Shown here: positions 17,727 through 24,767 of the stretch, piece after piece | How positions within the stretch are numbered: position 1 is the first letter of the stretch | Layout: each line of letters starts with the position of its first letter | Assembly (NCBI RefSeq): GCF_002001015.1 | Contig: NZ_MUNO01000026.1 | Span: 186,001 to 250,000, forward strand | DNA from: Polaromonas sp. A23 | Lineage (GTDB): Bacteria > Pseudomonadota > Gammaproteobacteria > Burkholderiales > Burkholderiaceae_C | Reading direction: 5' to 3' | DNA length: 64,000 nucleotides | Notes under the pieces: generated by a model | Seen by the model: only the letters and a program-made list of their open reading frames with translations | What the model was told of the DNA's origin: nothing | Databases searched by the model: none | Program-made: the position numbers and the translations under genes

Positions 17727-18632
17727 CTACAGCGCCTTGCTTTGCGCCAACAGCGCGGTGATCTGCTTGTCCTTGTTGTCCCACAAGTCCGTCAACCACT
17801 GCTGGAACTGCATGCGGAACGCCGGGTCGCCCCCGTAGTCGCCGACGCTGAACTCGGCGGGAATGGGCAACTGCTGCGCACGCACGATGACCTTGGGCGC
17901 CTGGCCGCAAAGAAATTGCCAGAAGCTGGGCGCGCCCGCCGGGTAGACGATGGTGACGTCAATCAACGAGTGAAACTTTTCGCCCATGGCGTTGATGGCC
18001 AGCGCCAGCGCACCGGCTTTGGGCTTGAGCAGGTGGTGGTAGTGCGAAGCCTGTGAAGCATGCTTGGCGGGCGTGAAGCGTGTGCCCTCGGCAAAGTTCA
18101 TCACGCTGGTGGGCACCAGGGCAAACTTCTCGCAGGCGCGGCGCGTGGCTTCGCGGTCTTGCAGGCGCCGCTCTGGGTGTTTGCGCAGGTCGGCCTTGGT
18201 GTGGCGTTTCATGAAAGGGAAATCAAGCGCCCACCACGCCAGGCCAATCACCGGCACCCAGATCAGCTCCTGCTTGAGGAAAAACTTCAGCATGGGAATG
18301 CGCCGGTTCAGCACGTGCTGCAGCACAAAAATATCCACCCACGACTGGTGGTTGGCATTGACCAGGTACCAGCCTTCGTAACTCAGCGCGTCCACCCCGG
18401 CCACGTCCCACACCGTAGCCTGCGTCAGCCGCATCCAGCCACTGTTGCAGGCAATCCAGGCGGTGGCAATGGCGTTAAGCAGCGGGTCAACGCGCGTGCG
18501 CACCGCCTGAAACGGCAGCAACAGCTTGACCAGCGAGAAGGCGAACAGCAGGACACACCAGAACAGCGTGTTGACGACCAGCAAAAGCAGCGCAATCACA
18601 CCGCGCAGGAAAGGAGGCAGGAACTGGAGCAT
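17727..18632 (-). CDS. 1-acyl-sn-glycerol-3-phosphate acyltransferase-like (YihG/PlsC family)
   Basis: 301 residues. An N-terminal membrane anchor (VIALLLLVVNTLFWCVLLFA) is followed by the PlsC motifs: motif I NHQSWVDI (HxxxxD) near residue 95, KQELIWVPVIG in motif II and FAEGTRF in motif III. The size and the K-F-F-L-K-Q-E-L block are closest to the YihG branch of E. coli, which transfers acyl chains to lysophosphatidate in phospholipid synthesis. I used the ATG at 18632; a TTG two codons earlier is possible. No partner lipid genes are adjacent. Confidence 0.87.
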   Translation of the reverse strand: MLQFLPPFLRGVIALLLLVVNTLFWCVLLFAFSLVKLLLPFQAVRTRVDPLLNAIATAWIACNSGWMRLTQATVWDVAGVDALSYEGWYLVNANHQSWVDIFVLQHVLNRRIPMLKFFLKQELIWVPVIGLAWWALDFPFMKRHTKADLRKHPERRLQDREATRRACEKFALVPTSVMNFAEGTRFTPAKHASQASHYHHLLKPKAGALALAINAMGEKFHSLIDVTIVYPAGAPSFWQFLCGQAPKVIVRAQQLPIPAEFSVGDYGGDPAFRMQFQQWLTDLWDNKDKQITALLAQSKAL

Positions 18633-18730
18633 AGGCAATTCAAAGCGTTAATTCTCGCCCAGCGGGGCAGATGCAGGCTTGCGTCAGGTCAAGGACGCCT
18701 GCAGGCGATGGGGGCAGCGTGGGTCGCTCT

Positions 18731-18784
18731 TGTTTTGATAGCTGCTGACACCCGAAAACAAAGGGCTGGAGCCACTTTTCTTTC
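18731..18784 (+). repeat. Interspersed ~55-bp repeat, copy 7
   Basis: TTTTGATAGCTGCTGACACC, then CAAAGGGCTGGAGCC and ACTTTTCTTT. Confidence 0.83.
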
Positions 18785-18823
18785 AAGGATTTGTAAAAAG
18801 AGCCTTTCCACCCCGCTCCGCCA

Positions 18824-18911
18824 GTCATCCCGGGCCTGACCCGGGATCCATGCAACGCGAACCCACGGACGGGACAAGCCGGCATGGATTGCGGATCGAG
18901 TCCGCAATGAC
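18824..18911 (+). repeat. REP/RIME-like double hairpin, copy B
   Basis: The hairpin TCCCGGGCCTGACCCGGGA comes first and ATTGCGGATCGAGTCCGCAAT second, the reverse order of copy A at 4564-4650. Outer ends GTCAT and ATGAC, and the inner CATGGAT/ATCCATG blocks, are shared. Confidence 0.8.
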
Positions 18912-18956
18912 AGAAGGGAAAGTGCGTCACCCACGCCGACCCTCCCTTCTGACCCA

Positions 18957-20492
18957 TCAGTCGCTGGTTTCACCACTCAGGTTTTGCTGAACACCATAGG
19001 CGTTGGTGTAGTTAACCGCCACCTGGTTGCCGGTGAATTTCAGCACGTAGCGAAAGGTATCGGCTTCCTGCGGCTGGCGTGTCACCAGGGTCAGGGTGTC
19101 GGGGGCGGTCCAGCTGGCCTTGCTGACAAAAGCGGACCCGTTGATGTTGTCGCCCGGCAAGAACTGCCCGTTCAGGCCGAGCGGCAATGACATTTTTTTC
19201 GTCTCGCTGCTGCCGCGCGCGACATACCTGACGATGTCGTACGACGGCGATGCGGTGAGGTGCAAGGTGAACTCAATAACACCCAGGTTGTTGGGCACCA
19301 GGCGATAAGTTTTGCCTGAAATGCTTTGGGCCAGGGCCGGTCCGACTGCAACAACCGGCTTCTCGCTGGCTACATCCCTCACGCGCTGCGCCAGCAAGGC
19401 CATGCCCTCGGGGTTGGGGACAAGCGCGCTGCCTGACTTCACGGTCTGGGCCACCAGCTCGAGCAGTTGGGTAAAGGAGTAGTGCTTGCGCCCCGTCATC
19501 GCGGCCACCACGCCTTCCTGAGGCATCACCAGAATGATTTGCCGGTTGTAGCCCACAGCCATGTACATCTTGCGCTCGGAATGGGTCCACCACTGGTCGC
19601 CGTAGCGCAGGCTTGTGGAGGTGACGGGCGGAAATATCATCGGCACCTTGGCCTGGAACACCTTGTTCACCCAGTTGCGCGGGACAATCTGCGCGCCGTC
19701 CCACTCGCCGCCCCGCAAATACAGGTAGCCGATTTTTGCCATATCGCGCGTCTGCAGATAGAGCCCGTACCCGCCGATGGCCAAGCCTTGCGGGTCTTTC
19801 TGCCACACCACATCGGAAATACCCAGCGGCTTGAACAGGTTCTGCGTCGCGAAGTCGGGCACGCTCATGCCGGTTTGCCGCGCCAGAATGGCAGTCAGCA
19901 AGTGCGAATTGCCACTGCTGTAGTTGAAGGCCGTGCCAGGCGCCTGCGCCATAGGCCGGTCCAGAATGAACTGCACCCAGTCGGTGGTGCGCCACATCTC
20001 AAACATCGACTCAGGCCGCCCTTCGGTCAACGGCTCCGTCCAGTCCAGGCCGGAGGTCATGTCGAGCAGACTCTGCACCGTCATTGCCTTTTTCCGATCG
20101 TCTACGTTGGCAATGTTGCGGTCTGCGAAAAGCGGCAGCACCGGCTGCGCTGCGCCGCTGAGCTTGCCCTGCTGAATGGCAATGCCCGTCAGGGCGCCCA
20201 CAACGCCTTTGGTGGCGGAGTTGATCCTGTGCCGCATGCCCGGCTTGAAAGGTGCGTAGTAGGCCTCGGCAACAATCCTGCCATGCCGCGTGACCACCAG
20301 GCTGTCCATGTCGCCGGCAGCGCCAAAGTCCACCAACGCAGCCAGCGCACGCGAGTCCATACCCAGCTCTTCCGGCGTCGCGGTTGTCCACTGCTGCGTG
20401 GGCCACGGTCCCGGTTGAACCTGTGCGCCTGGTTGCGTGCAAAGCAAGGCGGCAGCGATGAAGGCAAGCCAGCGTTTGGTGGACAGGCGCAT
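18957..20492 (-). CDS. Serine hydrolase, class C beta-lactamase family, secreted
   Basis: 511 residues with a signal peptide (WLAFIAAALLCTQPGAQ). The catalytic SxxK motif is NSATKGV (residues ~92-98), and the second motif YxN-like is YSSGNSH. A third KTG-like motif is not clear; AVGYNRQI may occupy that strand. Members of this family are mostly esterases or D-amino-peptidases rather than antibiotic-degrading lactamases. The last ~130 residues form a beta-rich domain of the type found after such hydrolases. GAGGAG precedes the ATG. The gene reads in the same direction as lysE upstream, 44 bases apart. Confidence 0.88.
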   Translation of the reverse strand: MRLSTKRWLAFIAAALLCTQPGAQVQPGPWPTQQWTTATPEELGMDSRALAALVDFGAAGDMDSLVVTRHGRIVAEAYYAPFKPGMRHRINSATKGVVGALTGIAIQQGKLSGAAQPVLPLFADRNIANVDDRKKAMTVQSLLDMTSGLDWTEPLTEGRPESMFEMWRTTDWVQFILDRPMAQAPGTAFNYSSGNSHLLTAILARQTGMSVPDFATQNLFKPLGISDVVWQKDPQGLAIGGYGLYLQTRDMAKIGYLYLRGGEWDGAQIVPRNWVNKVFQAKVPMIFPPVTSTSLRYGDQWWTHSERKMYMAVGYNRQIILVMPQEGVVAAMTGRKHYSFTQLLELVAQTVKSGSALVPNPEGMALLAQRVRDVASEKPVVAVGPALAQSISGKTYRLVPNNLGVIEFTLHLTASPSYDIVRYVARGSSETKKMSLPLGLNGQFLPGDNINGSAFVSKASWTAPDTLTLVTRQPQEADTFRYVLKFTGNQVAVNYTNAYGVQQNLSGETSD

Positions 20493-20536
20493 GTGTTCTC
20501 CTCTTTAAACCTGTTGGTGGATAGTCCGCTTGCACC

Positions 20537-21169
20537 TCAGGGCATGCGGGCACGCAGCTCCTGGATGGTTCCCACGATCAACCGCAAGCCGAAGGCACCG
20601 ACGACAGCGCCTGAGACCTTGGTCAGGCGAGCGAAGTTCCGCAGATAAGCACGCTGGACGGCTTTCTGCGAAAAGGCCACGGCGAGGCTGGTGTGCCAGA
20701 TGATCGAGTTGAGATAAACCACGGCAACCGCGCTGGCCACATGCACCCAGGATGGCGACGGTGGCAAGGCCGTAGCAAACACACTTCCATAGAACAGCGC
20801 CATTTTGGGGTTGAGCGCACTGGTCATGAAGCCAACGCGAAATGCCGCGCTCTTGCTCAACGTCTCCTGAGGCACGGAAGCCACTGAAGCACCCGCTCGC
20901 CAGAGATTGAACGCAAGGTAAAGCAAATACAGCCCGCCCGCGATCTGGGCCCCCTGGCGCAACATGGGCTGGGTGGAGAACACAACGCCGATACCCATGA
21001 CCGCAAGCGACGCCCATGCCAGGGTGGCAGTTGTCATTCCCCCAACGGCTGCAAAAGCCGCTACGCGACTTTGGCCACCTGCAAGTTGCGCGAGCAGCAC
21101 AACGTTGAAACCGGGTACAAGAAGAACGGCCCAGTGGAGTAATGCGATGGCGAGGAGTGATGGGAGCAT
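20537..21169 (-). CDS. LysE/RhtB family amino-acid exporter
   Basis: 210 residues and six hydrophobic segments, with the family signatures LLVPGFNVVLLAQLAGGQSR near the N-terminus and NPKMALFYGSVF in the centre. These proteins export lysine, threonine, homoserine lactone or leucine by proton antiport. The chosen ATG (21169) has AGGTG 6 bases upstream, and that AGGT belongs to an integron-type core site (21176-21182). The exporter may therefore be either the host gene at the edge of the cassette array or its last cassette; no attC is visible at its 3' end. Confidence 0.88.
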   Translation of the reverse strand: MLPSLLAIALLHWAVLLVPGFNVVLLAQLAGGQSRVAAFAAVGGMTTATLAWASLAVMGIGVVFSTQPMLRQGAQIAGGLYLLYLAFNLWRAGASVASVPQETLSKSAAFRVGFMTSALNPKMALFYGSVFATALPPSPSWVHVASAVAVVYLNSIIWHTSLAVAFSQKAVQRAYLRNFARLTKVSGAVVGAFGLRLIVGTIQELRARMP

Positions 21170-21175
21170 GTGTAC

Positions 21176-21189
21176 ACCTAACGTTAGCA
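21176..21189 (-). repeat. Integron core site without hairpin (array left edge)
   Basis: ACCTAAC is followed directly by GTTAGCA. On the minus strand this gives GTTAGGT, a consensus attC R' box, seven bases before the LysE start. The matching R'' box and hairpin expected on the DUF6980 side are not recognisable. Confidence 0.5.
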
Positions 21190-21229
21190 TTAAGTTAATA
21201 CAGAAGGCGATCCGCGCTTGGCTGATCTA

Positions 21230-21538
21230 TCAAACGTCACGATACCAATCCTCGGTCCTGTATTTCCCTGGGATATTTTGAACAAAAGGATCATCAAAGC
21301 CCAATGTTTCCAGCTCATTGAACCAGCGCTCACGCAAAGACGCAGGGAGTTTGGAACCACACCATGGACAGTAGGCGATAACCACACCGCTAGCTCCTCC
21401 GTCATGAACGATAAGGGCATATTCATTGAATTTTGGGCTGTACGAAACCAGGGCGTCCGGGCAGTCGTGCAACACAGGATGCTGCGGACAAGTGAACTCC
21501 GCTTGTTGGCCCAACGCATCGCAACAGTGTTTTTTCAT
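21230..21538 (-). CDS. DUF6980-like cysteine-rich small protein (cassette gene)
   Basis: 102 residues. It opens with MKKHCCDALGQQ and contains CPQHPVLHDCPD and, near residue 60, IAYCPWCGSKLP followed by SLRERWFNELE, a pattern I associate with the DUF6980 family. The CPxC/CPWC pairs suggest a zinc ribbon. The function is unknown. The ATG at 21538 is preferred to an upstream in-frame TTG because the family begins at MKKHCC. It lies in the cassette array, and proteins of this kind are common integron passengers. Confidence 0.7.
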   Translation of the reverse strand: MKKHCCDALGQQAEFTCPQHPVLHDCPDALVSYSPKFNEYALIVHDGGASGVVIAYCPWCGSKLPASLRERWFNELETLGFDDPFVQNIPGKYRTEDWYRDV

Positions 21539-21541
21539 TTT

Positions 21542-21764
21542 GTCTAAGGTTTGACTCAAGCGGTCGGCCGAGGGCAGGTTCGCTTGAAGGAAGGTTTACG
21601 TGCCTTCGTCATCTTCGAAAAGCTACTCTAGTCGACGAGGATAGTTGTTCAAGAAGTCTCCAGTCACCTCGAAGTGCTCCGTGTCCTCGAGGGCGACCGG
21701 CGCACGATCGATACGCGATGCGCACAGAAGCATTTATGCGTCCGTTTCGAATGATGGGTTAGGC
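21542..21764 (-). repeat. Divergent long attC-like site
   Basis: On the minus strand it starts with GCCTAACCCATCATTC, a block frequent in environmental attC sites, and ends with CTTAGAC, an R' box with its first base changed (G to C). L''-like TTCGAAACGG pairs with CCGCTTGAGT near the other end, and an inner CAAGCG/CGCTTG stem is present. At 223 bases it is longer than usual, so it may have been enlarged by insertion. Confidence 0.45.
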
Positions 21765-21778
21765 GGCCGATTCATTTT

Positions 21779-22249
21779 CTAGAGGTTTGTACCGCCACGC
21801 AATGCAAGCAATGCCGAGGCAAGAGCCACAAGGCCGATCGCTGTGCGGAACCAATGCCACGAAGCCCAACGCGCCAACTCTGCAGGAAGAGCTTCGTGCG
21901 TGATGCTCGCATCGGCAAAGCTCGCATTGGCGCGCTGAAAGTACAGAACGTACGTTGAAAGAATGACCAATGCGAGAACGGCAGCGACAACCGATGCAGA
22001 ACTTAGTGGACGATCTGTGGCGACGGATGTAATTGCCGCACCCACCGCAAGCACCGTTGCGCTCACCGTGAGCGGCGCAAAAAACGTGTACAGGCGATGA
22101 GCATGCGCTGCATGCAGTGTGAAGAATTCTTGTGGCTGCAATGTTCGCCACATGGGAACAAGCACCATAGCCTCTGTTAACAGCGCGCCAACGAACAAAG
22201 CAAGGCCCGCGGCAGAAAGAAAAAGCATTACTTCAGCGAACAGATTCAT
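21779..22249 (-). CDS. DUF1772-like four-TM membrane protein (cassette gene)
   Basis: 156 residues and four hydrophobic segments, with the pattern of anthrone-oxygenase/DUF1772 proteins: an early GALLTEAMVLVPMW, then HAAHAHRLYTFFAPLTVSAT and a final WHWFRTAIGLVALASALLAL. AAGGGAGAG precedes the ATG at 22249. The family has no settled biochemical role in bacteria. It is followed on the minus strand by the divergent attC-like site at 21764. Confidence 0.7.
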   Translation of the reverse strand: MNLFAEVMLFLSAAGLALFVGALLTEAMVLVPMWRTLQPQEFFTLHAAHAHRLYTFFAPLTVSATVLAVGAAITSVATDRPLSSASVVAAVLALVILSTYVLYFQRANASFADASITHEALPAELARWASWHWFRTAIGLVALASALLALRGGTNL

Positions 22250-22314
22250 GGACTCTCCCTTAAGGTTACTGGACGCCCCTCTCGATTGATTAGGCATCGC
22301 TGGGCACGCTGGTC

Positions 22315-22689
22315 TTAGCCAGGGGGCGTGAGCACTTGAGGCCCAATGCTGAATGAGGCGCTTTGGATCTTTCCCTCCTCAACGACGTAGACGCACACCA
22401 ACTCCACTCTTCCTGGGCCTTCGGGGAAAGTTCGAATGACATCTTCGTGGTCAACGACAACGTTTCCCATGACGACACGCTTCAAAAGAATTGCTTGCAG
22501 GTTGGGTTCAGCAAAGCGCGGCGCAGTGCGAGCCCGAATTGCTTCGTGGCCTTGGGCCAAGAGTGCGCCTCCAAGTTCGAACTGCTTGGCGTTATCGGCG
22601 TAAGTTGCCAGCCAGGCGTTGAGGTTCTTGGCGTTATATGCGTCCAGTTGACGCTGGACAACAACTTCTGATGAGGTGAAGGTGGGCAT
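22315..22689 (-). CDS. SnoaL/NTF2-like (steroid delta-isomerase type) protein (cassette gene)
   Basis: 124 residues with the NTF2-fold layout: helix VVVQRQLDAYNAKNLNAWLA followed by TYADNAKQFELGG, then EAIRARTAPRFAEP and beta strands ending VELVCVYVVEEGKIQSASF. Such proteins bind small hydrophobic ligands; catalysis is uncertain. The ATG at 22689 has only a weak GGATCAG upstream. The gene starts about 43 bases after the intact attC. Its own 3' side carries a truncated GCCTAAT motif near 22290-22296 rather than a full attC. Confidence 0.68.
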   Translation of the reverse strand: MPTFTSSEVVVQRQLDAYNAKNLNAWLATYADNAKQFELGGALLAQGHEAIRARTAPRFAEPNLQAILLKRVVMGNVVVDHEDVIRTFPEGPGRVELVCVYVVEEGKIQSASFSIGPQVLTPPG

Positions 22690-22731
22690 TTGTGTTCTGA
22701 TCCAGGATTTTAGAAAACGTTGTTTTTCGAT

Positions 22732-22785
22732 GCCTAACGTAGAGCTACCCGGATCAACGGCTTCACCGTTGATTCCGTGTTGGGC
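22732..22785 (-). repeat. attC recombination site, intact
   Basis: On the minus strand: R'' box GCCCAAC, a near-perfect stem GGAATCAACGG/CCGTTGATCC around a TGAAG loop, and R' box GTTAGGC. Both boxes fit the RYYYAAC/GTTRRRY consensus. An alternative outer R'' (GTCCAAC, 22791-22797) would make a 66-base site. It lies directly 3' of the 22808-23047 gene, as expected for that cassette. Confidence 0.78.
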
Positions 22786-22807
22786 GGCAAGTTGGACGGC
22801 ACTTTGC

Positions 22808-23047
22808 TCACCGCCGCTTTTCATTTCTTGGTAGCCGAGCAAGAAACCAAATTACCAATGGGCCGAAAGAAACGCCAATTACGATGGCAACTATCAACGA
22901 AACAAATGCGGCATCCGTATGGCTGGACGTGAATTGTTTTGCCACGAAATACGCCGGAATAAACACCACGGACGATATAAGCACACTAACTCTATTCTTT
23001 CGTCGTCGCTCTTTATGCCAAGCCGCGAATTTCTGGAGATTTTTCAT
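22808..23047 (-). CDS. Small two-TM hypothetical protein (cassette gene)
   Basis: 79 residues: a basic N-terminus (KFAAWHKERRRKNR), two hydrophobic segments (VSVLISSVVFIPAYFVAK and FVSLIVAIVIGVSFGPLVIW) and a basic C-terminus. No family is recognised. The start follows a core-like ATTAGGT by about 8 bases, which also serves as a Shine-Dalgarno-like sequence; the 3' end is followed by the intact attC. Its position between the two sites supports a real gene despite its size. Confidence 0.6.
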   Translation of the reverse strand: MKNLQKFAAWHKERRRKNRVSVLISSVVFIPAYFVAKQFTSSHTDAAFVSLIVAIVIGVSFGPLVIWFLARLPRNEKRR

Positions 23048-23055
23048 GACATATG

Positions 23056-23068
23056 ACCTAATTTAGAC
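23056..23068 (-). repeat. Collapsed attC-like junction
   Basis: On the minus strand GTCTAAATTAGGT: an R''-like GTCTAA and an R'-like TTAGGT merge with no hairpin between. It separates the 23083 and 22808 genes. Confidence 0.45.
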
Positions 23069-23082
23069 CGCTGGCGCTACGC

Positions 23083-23328
23083 TCACCGCTCCCGAATGAT
23101 TTTCACCGTCCAGCCGATGAACATCAGGCTGAGCCCAACCAACAGCACTCTAACGCCGAGCAGGCCAAACATTTCGCGTGCCAGAAAAACCAAGCCGGTC
23201 AGGAAAGTGCCGCACCACTCTGAACATAGCTGCGGATCAACGAAGGTCCAAAGGAACAGCCAGAAGAGCAACACCCCAATGCTTCCTGAAAAGAGTGCAG
23301 GCAGTATGGAAGATCTAAAGTGGTGCAT
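23083..23328 (-). CDS. Small two-TM hypothetical protein (cassette gene)
   Basis: 81 residues with two hydrophobic segments (ALFSGSIGVLLFWLFLWTFV and VRVLLVGLSLMFIGW) and a cysteine pair (CSEWCG) between them. The ATG at 23328 has AGGGG 7 bases upstream. The frame is open back to a TTG inside the attC R' box (23373), which I reject as start. No family is recognised. It is bounded by the attC at 23368-23464 on its 5' side and the collapsed site on its 3' side. Confidence 0.58.
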   Translation of the reverse strand: MHHFRSSILPALFSGSIGVLLFWLFLWTFVDPQLCSEWCGTFLTGLVFLAREMFGLLGVRVLLVGLSLMFIGWTVKIIRER

Positions 23329-23367
23329 GCTGCAGCCCCTGCAGAAGAACCTGACGAGCAAGAAGAA

Positions 23368-23464
23368 GCCCAACGGTGGCTCCTGGACATGACGCCAAGA
23401 TTTTCAGGACGGTTTTTCTACTGAATCTCATATGAGTGCACAACGCTGTGAGCCCGTGTTGGCC
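23368..23464 (-). repeat. attC recombination site, ~97 bases
   Basis: On the minus strand: R''-like GGCCAAC, L'' CACGGGCTCAC, a long imperfect middle, L' GGAGCCACC and R' GTTGGGC. GGGCTC pairs with GAGCC. The block SCCAACACGG is shared with the site at 22785. One base of the R'' box departs from consensus. It immediately follows the 23481 gene. Confidence 0.68.
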
Positions 23465-23480
23465 GACTTGCTGGGTGCGC

Positions 23481-24011
23481 TCATGCAGCACCATTCCGCA
23501 GTGGAACAGCCCTCATCTGGAGGACGGCAATCAGTGCTTCTTCGCCTCCCGCACCTGACTGGGTCAATGCCGAGCACGGAACAACGGCCGTGAGCCCACC
23601 GGCGAGCGCAAGGAAGTACGTGTCCTTAAATCGGACTTGCGACTTCACCGCCGACCAAGGCGCAAACGACTTGACGCCTTCGACCGTTTCGTGAAGCCCT
23701 TGATCGTCAATGATTAGCTCAATTTCGCGCGGCGCCTGTTTTTTGGCGGCCGCCGCGAGCGCCTTTTGAAACTCACGTTGCACGATGACAAACCACGCAA
23801 TCTTGTACCCGAAGAATCCAAGCGCAATAAGTACGAAGAGAGTCTCGCGTGTTTGCCACGATGCGAGCAAGGCGAAGAGGCAGACGATCAGGTATTCAAC
23901 CGCTTCACGTCGAAAGCCCGCCCTGGCAGTGCGAAAAGCTTCGGGATGCAGCAACTCGTCGCGCGCTAGGTATTCTGCGGGGCCGATCCAGTAGCGAAGG
24001 TTGATTTCCAT
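23481..24011 (-). CDS. YcxB-like membrane protein (cassette gene)
   Basis: 176 residues: two close hydrophobic segments (AVEYLIVCLFALLASW, LFVLIALGFFGYKIAWFVIV) followed by a soluble domain with IELIIDDQGLHETVEGVKSF and APWSAVKSQVRFKDTYFLAL, the pattern of the YcxB-like C-terminal domain. The role is unknown. Start ATG at 24011 lies six bases from a TTTAGGT core-like box. On the 3' side is a recognisable attC. Confidence 0.65.
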   Translation of the reverse strand: MEINLRYWIGPAEYLARDELLHPEAFRTARAGFRREAVEYLIVCLFALLASWQTRETLFVLIALGFFGYKIAWFVIVQREFQKALAAAAKKQAPREIELIIDDQGLHETVEGVKSFAPWSAVKSQVRFKDTYFLALAGGLTAVVPCSALTQSGAGGEEALIAVLQMRAVPLRNGAA

Positions 24012-24016
24012 TCAGC

Positions 24017-24033
24017 ACCTAAAGGGGTTAGGC
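24017..24033 (-). repeat. Collapsed attC-like junction
   Basis: On the minus strand GCCTAACCCCTTTAGGT: a consensus R'' box (GCCTAAC), three bases, and an R'-like TTTAGGT, with no hairpin. The TAA stop of the upstream gene lies inside the R'' box. Confidence 0.52.
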
Positions 24034-24462
24034 CGCACTATGCATTGCTCGCTTGTGTGTGAGCCACATGACACCAACGGCGATGAACGGATAGATGACG
24101 GCAATGACGTTACCTACGAGAAGCTGCAGCACAGTGGAAAGAGCTTCGCCAACCACAAAAACAGCCAGGCCAACTTTCCGGCCACGCCATAGCAGAAAAA
24201 TACCTATGAGCGAGACCGTCAGGCACAGAGCCGTAGCTGCAAAGTAGAAAGAAAGACCAGCATCCACAGCACGAAGCGCCGCGATGGAGCTTGTGACCAG
24301 GCCAAAAGCTCGCCAGAAGGCGTAGAAGCCAAGCCACCACTTGAAGATCTTCCTCGGGGAGAACCCTGGATTGGACTCTGCCGCTGTGAATAGGTATCCG
24401 CACTTCACACAGTCTGTGGCACCAGGAGCGCCTGACGAGTTGCATTTGGGGCAGATGATCAT
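24028..24462 (-). CDS. Zinc-ribbon four-TM membrane protein (cassette gene)
   Basis: 144 residues. The N-terminus is a zinc ribbon (MIICPKCNSSGAPGATDCVK, followed by CGYLF), then four hydrophobic segments (WWLGFYAFWRAFGLVTSSIA, FAATALCLTVSLIGIFLL, VGLAVFVVGEALSTVLQLLV, IAVIYPFIAVGVMWL). The layout is like zinc-ribbon membrane proteins of the DUF2569 sort, but I am not certain of the family. I placed the start at 24462 because the ribbon begins there; no strong ribosome site is visible. It is probably the first cassette of the array. Confidence 0.6.
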   Translation of the reverse strand: MIICPKCNSSGAPGATDCVKCGYLFTAAESNPGFSPRKIFKWWLGFYAFWRAFGLVTSSIAALRAVDAGLSFYFAATALCLTVSLIGIFLLWRGRKVGLAVFVVGEALSTVLQLLVGNVIAVIYPFIAVGVMWLTHKRAMHSAA

Positions 24463-24767
24463 GGCGAATGGGAGGAAGCGTGGGCGTGGATTGAGGAACT
24501 TGAAAGGGGAAATTTCGGTAATCGTAACCGCAGGAATTGACCTCACCAAGAAGCAGCGTCAATTCTCAGCGTGGCGCGATCAAGGACTAACGAAAGCGGA
24601 GAGGTAACCGCGCCGATGACCCCCCCTTCGCGCAGGGTACTGTCCACACACCCGCAGGCCCCATGTCATCAAGCTTTCACGTTCAAAGCGCGTAATGCAT
24701 GGTTTTAACCCAGCGCAGGTTCACTCTGCGCGTCGGGCCATACCCCACCTTGACTGGAATTTTCAGA
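24463..24767. other. Right flank of the cassette array
   Basis: 305 bases between the first cassette gene and the divergent fusion gene. A weak core-like GACTAAC occurs at 24584-24590. This is where attI and a divergent intI would be expected; no integrase reading frame or clear attI was found. The remainder shows nothing recognisable. Confidence 0.45.

Larger units (their letters stand above)
18633..18956. other. Intergenic region made of two repeats
   Basis: 324 bases without a gene. It holds a copy of the ~55-bp repeat (18731-18784) and the second REP/RIME-like double hairpin (18824-18911). Nothing else is recognisable. Confidence 0.6.
21170..24600 (-). mobile_element. Integrase-less integron cassette array (CALIN-like)
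   Basis: Seven small genes, all on the minus strand and functionally unrelated, are separated by sites with the integron attC inverse core boxes (RYYYAAC and GTTRRRY). Two sites are well formed with internal hairpins (22732-22785 and 23368-23464); others are degenerate or collapsed. Genes start within a few tens of bases of a core site and end at or just before the next, as cassettes do. No intI gene is present on either side: the right flank is a ferritin-like/GNAT fusion gene and the left flank a LysE exporter. Exact borders are uncertain. This fits a cluster of attC sites lacking an integrase. Confidence 0.72.

Noticed and set aside
20493..20536. attC at the 3' end of the LysE gene
   Set aside because: No GTTRRRY/RYYYAAC pair is present, so the LysE gene is not confidently called a cassette.
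24463..24767. Search for an integron integrase or attI at the right of the cassette array
   Set aside because: No tyrosine recombinase motif or frame in the gap or in the next gene, so no complete integron is claimed.
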